DNA of 15,340 nucleotides, taken from NCBI GenBank assembly GCA_021808985.1, contig JAKBAQ010000040.1, positions 1 through 15,340 of the forward strand. Reading direction: 5' to 3'. The position numbers and the translations under genes are program-made. The stretch's first letter is position 1. The number at the start of each line of letters is the position of its first letter. The notes beneath the pieces were generated by a model that saw only the letters and a program-made list of their open reading frames with translations, did not search any database and had not been told where the DNA came from. This document shows, piece after piece, positions 7,781-13,666 of the stretch. The stretch is from Pseudomonadota bacterium (GTDB lineage: Bacteria; Pseudomonadota; Alphaproteobacteria; Acetobacterales; Acetobacteraceae).

Positions 7781-8769
7781 TGAAGACCAACCCCACAGTA
7801 TGGGACAGAAACCTGGCGCTTGAGCTGGTGCGCGTGACCGAGGCCGCCGCCATCGCGGCTTCAAGCTGGATCGGCCGCGGCAAAAAGAACGAAGCCGACG
7901 GCGCGGCGGTGGAGGCGATGCGCAAGGCGTTTGACACCGTGGCCATAAGTGGCACCGTGGTCATCGGTGAAGGGGAGATGGACGAGGCGCCAATGCTCTT
8001 CATCGGCGAGAAGGTCGGTTGCGGCGGCCCGGCGATGGACATTGCCGTCGACCCGCTGGAAGGCACCGAAATCGCCGCCAAGGGTGCGCCCAACGCGCTC
8101 GCCGTGGTCGCGCTCGCCGAGCATGGCAATTTTCTGCATGCGCCTGATGTGTACATGGATAAAATCGCCGTCGGCCCCGGCCTGCCGGAAGGAATCATCT
8201 CCCTCGCGGCGCCAGTGGCGGAGAACCTGCGCAACCTCGCCCAGGCGAAGCGCTGCGAGATTGCGGACCTGATGGTGTGCATCCTGGAGCGTGAGCGCCA
8301 CCAGGAGATCATCGCCCGCTGCCGCGAGGCCGGCGCGCGCATCACCCTCATCGGCGAAGGCGATGTGGCGGGCGTGATCGCCGCCTCTCAGCCGGAGACA
8401 GGCATCGACATGTATCTCGGCTCAGGCGGCGCGCCGGAGGGCGTGCTGGCCGCGGCCGCGCTGCGCTGCACCGGCGGGCAGATGCAGGGGCGGCTTCTCT
8501 TCGAAGACCAGGCGCAGATAGAGCGCGCAAAAACCATGGGCATTACCGACCCCAGCCGCATCTACAGCATGACCGAGATGGCCAAGGGTGACGTGATGTT
8601 CGCGGCGACCGGCATCACCTCCGGCCAGATGCTGCGCGGCGTGCAGCGCTTTGGCCATGGCGCCAAAACGCATTCCATCGTGATGCGCAGCAAATCCGGC
8701 ACGGTGCGCTTCATTGAGGCGCATCATAATTTCCGGACGAAGCCTGGGCCGCTGAGCGGGTCAATCTAA
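7777..8769 (+). CDS. glpX: Class II fructose-1,6-bisphosphatase
   Basis: Hydrolyses fructose-1,6-bisphosphate to fructose-6-phosphate and phosphate. The 330-residue protein has the GlpX-family metal and substrate motifs GEGEMDE at residues 64-70 and DPLEGT at 92-97. It also has LGSGGAPEGVLAAAALR and GDVMFAATGIT farther on, and a conserved C-terminal MRSKSGTVRFIEAHH. Some GlpX homologues also act on sedoheptulose bisphosphate; the sequence cannot decide this. The start is ATG 7777, overlapping the pgi stop (ATGA); a second in-frame ATG follows at 7780. The frame is open upstream to 7645, but that part is inside pgi. As last gene of the ED operon, it lets fructose bisphosphate return to glucose-6-phosphate through Pgi. 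Its last 59 nt overlap the convergent ATPase gene. Confidence 0.95.
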   Translation: MMKTNPTVWDRNLALELVRVTEAAAIAASSWIGRGKKNEADGAAVEAMRKAFDTVAISGTVVIGEGEMDEAPMLFIGEKVGCGGPAMDIAVDPLEGTEIAAKGAPNALAVVALAEHGNFLHAPDVYMDKIAVGPGLPEGIISLAAPVAENLRNLAQAKRCEIADLMVCILERERHQEIIARCREAGARITLIGEGDVAGVIAASQPETGIDMYLGSGGAPEGVLAAAALRCTGGQMQGRLLFEDQAQIERAKTMGITDPSRIYSMTEMAKGDVMFAATGITSGQMLRGVQRFGHGAKTHSIVMRSKSGTVRFIEAHHNFRTKPGPLSGSI

Positions 8770-11311
8770 CCCGCCGCACGCCCCATGCAGCCGCTTCGTT
8801 CACCGCGAAGCCGCCCACGGCCGCCGCCACGGCGAGCAGGAGCTGGCGCGCATCCAACGCCGCAAATCCGAAGAGCTGGCGCAATCCGGGGAGCGCGAGC
8901 GCCCCGGCCAACGCCGGCAGCGCGATGGCGGCAACAATCCCCAACGCCCGGTTAGGCTTCCACAAAGCGCGCATGGCGCTGGACTCCAGCCCCCTGTTGC
9001 TCAGCACCAGCCCCAGATTACCCAGCACCAGGGTGACAAACGCCATCGCCCGCGCCGCGGCCTCACCGCCCGGCCCGCCCGCTCCGGCCAGAAATATCAG
9101 CAGCGCCATGGCCAGCACCGCAACGCCCTGCCCAAGCCCGCGCAGCAGCAACGCCATATTGAACAACGCCGCGCCCGGCGCCCGCGGCGGGCGGTTCATC
9201 ACCCCATCATCCTCCGGCTCGGCCTCAAACACGATGGATGACGCCGGATCGATGATCAGCTCCAGAAAGACCACATGAATTGGCCCGAGCAGCGAAGGCC
9301 AGCCCAACAGCACCGGAATGAGCGACATGCCGACAATCGGCACATGCACCGCGAGGATATAGGCGAACGCCTTGCGCAAATTGCCGTCAATCCGCCGCCC
9401 CAGCCGGATGCCGGCGACCAGGCTGGTGAAATCATCATCCAGCAGCACCAGAGACGCCGCCTCCCGCGCCACATCCGTGCCGCGCCCGCCCATGGCGACG
9501 CCGATATGCGCGGCCTTGAGCGACGGCGCGTCGTTAACGCCATCGCCAGTCATGGCCACAACCTCGCCATTGGCGGCGAACGCCCGCACCAGCCGCAGCT
9601 TTTGCTCCGGCATGATGCGCGCGAACACCCGCGTCCGCGCCACGCGCCGGCGCAGCGCCGGCTCATCCAGCATGGCGATCTCCTGCCCCGTCAACACCCC
9701 GCCGCCGGCAATGCCCGCCTGCCGCGCGATGGCCAGCGCCGTCGCGGGATGATCCCCGGTGATCATCGCCACATCGATGCCCGCGCCATGGCACGCCGCC
9801 ACCGCCTCGCTCACCCCGGGGCGCAGCGGGTCGGCCAGACCAGCCAGCCCCAAAAAGGTGAAATCGAACTCATGCTGTGACTCCGGCCAGTCCGGCGCGG
9901 CGTGCACGCCCCTGGCCACGGCCAGAACCCGCAGCCCCGCATCGGCCATCCGCGCCACATCGCGCCGCAGCGCCTCCAGCGCGGGCGCGTCCATATGGCA
10001 AAGCTCCGCCACCGCCTCCGGCGCGCCTTTCGCCGCCACGATATACGGCCCACCCTCACCAGCCCGCCATGCCTGAGACATCACCAGCAGCCCCGGCTGG
10101 AGCGGGTAATCCCGCGCCAGCGCCCAACCCGCGTGCAGATGCTCCGTATCCGCCAGAAACCTCTGCCCCAGGCGATGAAAGGCCTGCTCCATCGGGTCAA
10201 ACGGGTCAACGCGGCTGGCCAGAATGGAGAATTCCACCAGTTCATGAAACGCCTCCGGCAAATCCGGCGCCATCTCCCCCATGGCGAGGAACTGCTCCCC
10301 AGCCTTGAGCGCCGCCACCGACATACGATTCTGCGTGATGGTGCCGGTCTTGTCGACGCAAAGCAGCGTGGCGGTGCCCAGCGCCTCGATCGCCGCCACG
10401 CGGCGGGCCAGCACATGCCGCTGCGAGAGACGCCACGCCCCCAGTACGAGGAAGATCGTGAGAACCAGAGGAAATTCCTCCGGCAGCGCGGCCATGGCAA
10501 GCGTAATGCCCGCTAGAATGGCCTGCAGCCATTGGCCGTGCAGCAGCCCGTAAACAATGGCCAAAATGATAGAAGCGCCGATACCCCCGGTGGCAAACAC
10601 CCAGACGAGGCGGCGCATTTGCAATTGCAGCGGCGCGGGTGCCGCCTCCACAGTCGCCAAGGATCTGCCGATCCGGCCGATGGCGCTACGTGGCCCCGTG
10701 GCGGTGACACGCGCGGCGCCACTGCCACCGACAATCAGGCTGCCAGCCCAGACATGGGGGCTGTCATCACCCCCAGGTACGGCATCCGGTTCACCGCCAG
10801 CACCGGCGCGCTTGCGTACCGGCACGGATTCGCCGGTGAGCAAAGCCTCATCCACCTGCATCGCCCCGGCCTCAAGCAGCCGAGCATCCGCCGGAACCCG
10901 CTCGCCCTCGTTCAGACTTATCACATCGCCCCGCACCAGCTCACGCGCGGGCAGGCGCAGGCGCCGCCCATCCCGCCAGACCAGCGCCTGCGGGCCCGCA
11001 AGCTCCCGCAGCGCCGCGAGCGCGTTTTCCGTGCGGGTTTCCTGCACCACCACCATCCCCACGTTGAAGGCGGCAAAGCCAAGCAAAATCAGCGCCTCGG
11101 ACAGATCCCCCAACAGCAGATAAATAACACCCGCGCCCAGCAGCAGTTGCAGCATCGGCTCGCGCACCGCATCCCATGCGATGCGCGGCAGATGGCGGCG
11201 CTGGTCCTGCGGCAATTCATTCGGCCCATCCAGGCGCAACCGCGCCCGCGCCTCGGCTGAGGACAGCCCGGGGCCAGCATCTGGCGCAGCGGGGTCAACT
11301 GATATCGCCAT
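8711..11311 (-). CDS. P-type cation-transporting ATPase (type II-like)
   Basis: An 866-residue inner-membrane pump that moves a cation at the cost of ATP. Domains in order: N-terminal cation-ATPase domain (residues about 15-45); two helices (about 53-90); actuator domain with TGES at 159-162; helices 3-4 with PEEFP at 277-281; phosphorylation motif DKTGT from Asp320; nucleotide-binding KGAPE from Lys428; hinge TGDGVNDAP from 588 with Asp590 and Asp594; then six C-terminal helices. Helix 6 carries ELIIDP (Glu684-Pro689), not the NxxTD found in SERCA calcium pumps, so the transported ion is open. There is no N-terminal heavy-metal CxxC domain. The start has only a weak AGG 8 nt upstream. It is divergent from the VIT gene and overlaps glpX by 59 nt at the 3' end. 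Confidence 0.93.
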   Translation of the reverse strand: MAISVDPAAPDAGPGLSSAEARARLRLDGPNELPQDQRRHLPRIAWDAVREPMLQLLLGAGVIYLLLGDLSEALILLGFAAFNVGMVVVQETRTENALAALRELAGPQALVWRDGRRLRLPARELVRGDVISLNEGERVPADARLLEAGAMQVDEALLTGESVPVRKRAGAGGEPDAVPGGDDSPHVWAGSLIVGGSGAARVTATGPRSAIGRIGRSLATVEAAPAPLQLQMRRLVWVFATGGIGASIILAIVYGLLHGQWLQAILAGITLAMAALPEEFPLVLTIFLVLGAWRLSQRHVLARRVAAIEALGTATLLCVDKTGTITQNRMSVAALKAGEQFLAMGEMAPDLPEAFHELVEFSILASRVDPFDPMEQAFHRLGQRFLADTEHLHAGWALARDYPLQPGLLVMSQAWRAGEGGPYIVAAKGAPEAVAELCHMDAPALEALRRDVARMADAGLRVLAVARGVHAAPDWPESQHEFDFTFLGLAGLADPLRPGVSEAVAACHGAGIDVAMITGDHPATALAIARQAGIAGGGVLTGQEIAMLDEPALRRRVARTRVFARIMPEQKLRLVRAFAANGEVVAMTGDGVNDAPSLKAAHIGVAMGGRGTDVAREAASLVLLDDDFTSLVAGIRLGRRIDGNLRKAFAYILAVHVPIVGMSLIPVLLGWPSLLGPIHVVFLELIIDPASSIVFEAEPEDDGVMNRPPRAPGAALFNMALLLRGLGQGVAVLAMALLIFLAGAGGPGGEAAARAMAFVTLVLGNLGLVLSNRGLESSAMRALWKPNRALGIVAAIALPALAGALALPGLRQLFGFAALDARQLLLAVAAAVGGFAVNEAAAWGVRRVRLTRSAAQASSGNYDAPQ

Positions 11312-11427
11312 CCGGCGAGCCTAGAGCCAATCGATACTGCCGTGCAATGTTCCACGCAATGATCCGGCTGAATATGCCTGCGGCTTGGGCGATGCTATAC
11401 CAACGGCGGAAAAGGAATTTGACGCAC
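11312..11427. promoter_or_regulatory. Divergent intergenic region between ATPase and VIT genes
   Basis: These 116 nt must hold the promoters of both divergent genes. TATACC at 11396-11401 is a possible -10 for the VIT gene, but no matching -35 is seen. The near-repeat GTGCAATG (11342-11349) and ACGCAATG (11354-11361), 12 bp apart, could be an operator half-site pair. No clear Fur or MntR type palindrome was recognised. Confidence 0.35.
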
Positions 11428-12126
11428 ATGATCGTACATATCCACGCGGAAAACCATCTGATTGAGCGGACCGGCTGGCTGCGCGCCGCTGTTCTGGGCG
11501 CCAATGACGGCATCATCTCAACTGCCAGCCTTATCCTTGGCGTGGTCTCCGCGGGCGGAACACAGCATGACGCATTGGTCGCGGGCGTCGCCGGGCTGGT
11601 CGCCGGAGCCATGGCGATGGCCGCTGGCGAATATGTCTCCGTAAGTTCACAAAGCGACACCGAGAACGCCGCCCTGGCCAAGGAACGGCACGAGCTGGCG
11701 ACCAACCCGGCCCACGAGGCCGAGGAGCTGGCGCATATCTACATCAACCGTGGCGTGGAGCCCGGTCTCGCCCGCGAAGTCTCGCGCCAGCTCATGGCCA
11801 AGGATGCGCTCGCCGCCCATGCCCGCGATGAGCTTGGCCTTTCGCCCACCACCGGCGCCAACCCCATTGAAGCCGCTCTCGCCTCGGCGGCGACATTTTC
11901 CACCGGCGCGGCGGCGCCGCTGATCATTACCGTCATTTCACCGCTACCACTGGTGATGCCCGCCATCGGCGCCGGCGCCCTGCTCTTTCTGGCCGTGCTC
12001 GGCGCGATCGGCGCCAAAGCCGGCGGCGCCGCACCGCTGAAACCCGCCCTGCGCGTCCTCTTCTGGGGCGCGCTGGCCATGGCCGCGACAACTGGAATCG
12101 GCCGGCTGTTCGGCACCGTCGCTTAA
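11428..12126 (+). CDS. VIT1/CCC1-family Fe2+/Mn2+ transporter
   Basis: A 232-residue inner-membrane protein of the vacuolar iron transporter (VIT/CCC1, formerly DUF125) family, which moves Fe2+ or Mn2+ out of the cytoplasm. The N terminus ERTGWLRAAVLGANDGIIST leads into helix 1 with Asp27; helix 2 has AMAMAAGEYVSVSSQSDTE with Met62, Met64 and Glu68. A charged cytoplasmic segment (residues about 75-140) resembles the family's metal-binding domain. Three hydrophobic segments follow (about 150-230). ATG 11428 is chosen over upstream in-frame starts because AAGGA (11412-11416) lies 11 nt before it and family members begin shortly before the GWLRAAVLG motif. The divergent ATPase suggests a metal-handling locus. 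Iron versus manganese cannot be told. Confidence 0.9.
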   Translation: MIVHIHAENHLIERTGWLRAAVLGANDGIISTASLILGVVSAGGTQHDALVAGVAGLVAGAMAMAAGEYVSVSSQSDTENAALAKERHELATNPAHEAEELAHIYINRGVEPGLAREVSRQLMAKDALAAHARDELGLSPTTGANPIEAALASAATFSTGAAAPLIITVISPLPLVMPAIGAGALLFLAVLGAIGAKAGGAAPLKPALRVLFWGALAMAATTGIGRLFGTVA

Positions 12127-12145
12127 CCCTGAAAGACCCTGAAAG
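12126..12145 (+). repeat. Perfect 10-bp tandem repeat between VIT and cytochrome b561 genes
   Basis: ACCCTGAAAG occurs twice in direct succession (12126-12135 and 12136-12145), filling the gap between the VIT stop codon and the cytochrome b561 start. The second copy puts its GAAAG 1 nt before the ATG, too close for a Shine-Dalgarno; the first copy puts it 11 nt away. Confidence 0.9.
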
Positions 12146-12146
12146 C

Positions 12147-12713
12147 ATGCATACCCCAACCGCCCAAGCCACGGCGGCGCAAGCCCCTGCCCGTTACGAC
12201 AGCGTCTCGATCCTCCTGCACTGGGCCACGGCGGCGCTGGTGGTGCTGCAATTCGGCTCCGCCGAAACCTGGGATTTTTTTCCCAAGGCGGTGCGCCATC
12301 TCATGATCATCGGGCACATGTCCTTCGGCGTGATTCTCACCGCGGTAATCCTGCTGCGCATTCTCTGGCGCCTGGCCCCCGGCTACAGCGCGCCCGCCGC
12401 CGGCACCGAACTTATGGAGCGCGCCGCGAAGGCGATGCACCACGCATTATACACGCTCATCGCCGCCGAAGTGCCCCTGGGCTTTTTAACGCGCTGGACC
12501 GATAATCACGCGCTGAGCTTTTTCGGCCTGCTCATCGCCTCGCCCTTCGGCACATTCTCCCGGGCAACCGGCGGCTTTGTCGATGAAATCCACGACCTCA
12601 ACGCCTGGCTGATCATGATCCTGGTCGCGGGCCACGCCCTGGCGGCGCTCTACCACCATTACCTCCTGCGCGACGATATCCTGCGCCGGATGCTGCCGCG
12701 GCAGGCGCGCTAA
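12147..12713 (+). CDS. Cytochrome b561-type membrane protein
   Basis: A 188-residue four-helix integral membrane protein of the bacterial cytochrome b561 (CybB) family, di-heme-b proteins that pass electrons between quinol and other carriers. The start RYDSVSILLHW with His25 is typical of helix 1. Further histidines suited to haem ligation are His57 (GHMSFG), His98/His99 (MHHALY), His149 and His163 (VAGHALAALYHHY). Helices lie at about 22-40, 52-76, 98-115 and 150-172. It follows the VIT gene by 20 nt with no terminator between, so it may be co-transcribed. A convincing Shine-Dalgarno is missing, apart from GAAAG in the tandem repeat. The stop overlaps that of the convergent gene by 4 nt. Electron partners are unknown. 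Confidence 0.9.
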   Translation: MHTPTAQATAAQAPARYDSVSILLHWATAALVVLQFGSAETWDFFPKAVRHLMIIGHMSFGVILTAVILLRILWRLAPGYSAPAAGTELMERAAKAMHHALYTLIAAEVPLGFLTRWTDNHALSFFGLLIASPFGTFSRATGGFVDEIHDLNAWLIMILVAGHALAALYHHYLLRDDILRRMLPRQAR

Positions 12714-13120
12714 TCCTCAACGCTCGCGCAGGACAAACCAAACTGCGCGAGCGCTTCCTCCAAATAATCAGCCAGCAGCGGCATGCCCAGCAGATAATCC
12801 GCCGTGCGGGCATTATGCTCGCGCGCCGCCTCGCCGCGCAGCGCGTTCCAATCGCTGGTATCGCCATCGCCCCGGCCAAGCCACGCCATCGCCACCAAGT
12901 CTATCTGCGCATCCTCATTCAAAGCCCAGATCACGCTGGAAAGCTCCGTGCGCACCGGATCATCCGAATGGTCCTCCAGCACGGCGCGCATGCCATCATC
13001 ACTCGCGTTGGAGCCTGGGTCCGGGTCAGTCACCTCGTCCTTGGCGTCAAACTGCCGCGCCTTGGCGATGATGAAGCAAACCGTTTCAAGAGCAATCGAC
13101 AGGTTCGGTTCTTCGGCCAT
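12710..13120 (-). CDS. DUF3775 family protein, function unknown
   Basis: A 136-residue soluble acidic protein matching what I recall of DUF3775: an N-terminal LETVCFIIAKARQFDAKDEVTDPDPGSN-like part, then VLEDHSDDP, LNEDAQIDLVAMAWLGRGD and a C-terminal YLLGMPLLADYLEEALAQFG. It has no signal peptide or membrane segment. Its function is not known to me. The frame extends 19 codons upstream to 13177, but ATG 13120 is chosen because GAGGG lies directly upstream (13126-13130) and the family begins near this Met. It lies 75 nt downstream of msrB on the same strand and may be transcribed from its own promoter. The TAG stop overlaps the cytochrome b561 TAA by 4 nt. Confidence 0.82.
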   Translation of the reverse strand: MAEEPNLSIALETVCFIIAKARQFDAKDEVTDPDPGSNASDDGMRAVLEDHSDDPVRTELSSVIWALNEDAQIDLVAMAWLGRGDGDTSDWNALRGEAAREHNARTADYLLGMPLLADYLEEALAQFGLSCASVED

Positions 13121-13195
13121 TTTTCCCTCGCTGTGTACAGCGGCTTCTCTGCGCGCAAGATTACTGCAAATCAGCAATCATTGCACGCCAAACCG

Positions 13196-13666
13196 TCATC
13201 GCGGCGCGGGTGTGAAGCGCAACGCCACGCCGTTCATGCAGTAGCGCAGGCCTGTCGGCGGCGGCCCGTCGGTGAACACATGCCCCAGATGCCCGCCGCA
13301 GCGCCGGCAATGCACCTCGGTGCGCGCCATGAAGAGCGAGTTGTCACGGGCGGTGAGCACGGCATTTGGCAGCGGCGCCCAGAAGCTCGGCCAGCCGGTG
13401 CCGCTGTCATATTTGGTTTTGGAGGAAAACAGCGGCAACGCGCAGCCGGCGCAGTCAAAAGTGCCCGCGCGGTGCTCGTTCAGCAGCGGGCTGGAAAACG
13501 GCGCCTCGGTGCCCTGCTGGCGCAGCACATCGTACGCCGCGGGGGAGAGCAATTTTCGCCATTCCGCGTCGCTATGCGTCACCTCATAGGTTTGCGTGGC
13601 CCCGGCGGGGGTAGCGCCAAACAATGTGGCGGCAATACCGGAGAGAAAAAGATTACGCCGGTTCAT
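13196..13666 (-). CDS. msrB: Peptide-methionine (R)-S-oxide reductase, probably exported
   Basis: Reduces methionine-R-sulfoxide in oxidised proteins. The 156-residue protein has the full MsrB fold motifs: zinc cysteines Cys72 and Cys75 (CAGC), Cys120 and Cys123 (CRRCGGH), YDSGTGWPSFW at 86-96, GHLGHVFTDGP at 125-135, and catalytic Cys143 in RYCMNG. The N terminus MNRRNLFLSGIAATLFGATPAGA has twin arginines at 3-4, a hydrophobic stretch and a small-residue cleavage site near 23, resembling a Tat (or Sec) signal, so the enzyme probably works in the periplasm. Gly146 replaces the Ser common in the RxCxNS motif. AGGAG at 13673-13677 gives good spacing. It overlaps the upstream DUF255 gene by 14 nt, so the two are likely coupled. 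Confidence 0.95.
   Translation of the reverse strand: MNRRNLFLSGIAATLFGATPAGATQTYEVTHSDAEWRKLLSPAAYDVLRQQGTEAPFSSPLLNEHRAGTFDCAGCALPLFSSKTKYDSGTGWPSFWAPLPNAVLTARDNSLFMARTEVHCRRCGGHLGHVFTDGPPPTGLRYCMNGVALRFTPAPR

Noticed and set aside
9275..11260. Plus-strand open frames opposite the P-type ATPase gene (for example 9275-9880, 9902-10516, 10532-11260).
   Set aside because: They are antisense to a gene with intact catalytic motifs throughout and show low-complexity Arg/Pro/Ala/His composition.
13165..13185. TGCAA...TTGCA inverted repeat between msrB and the DUF3775 gene as a terminator.
   Set aside because: The stem is only 5 bp, AT-rich, with an 11-nt loop and no T tract, too weak to call.
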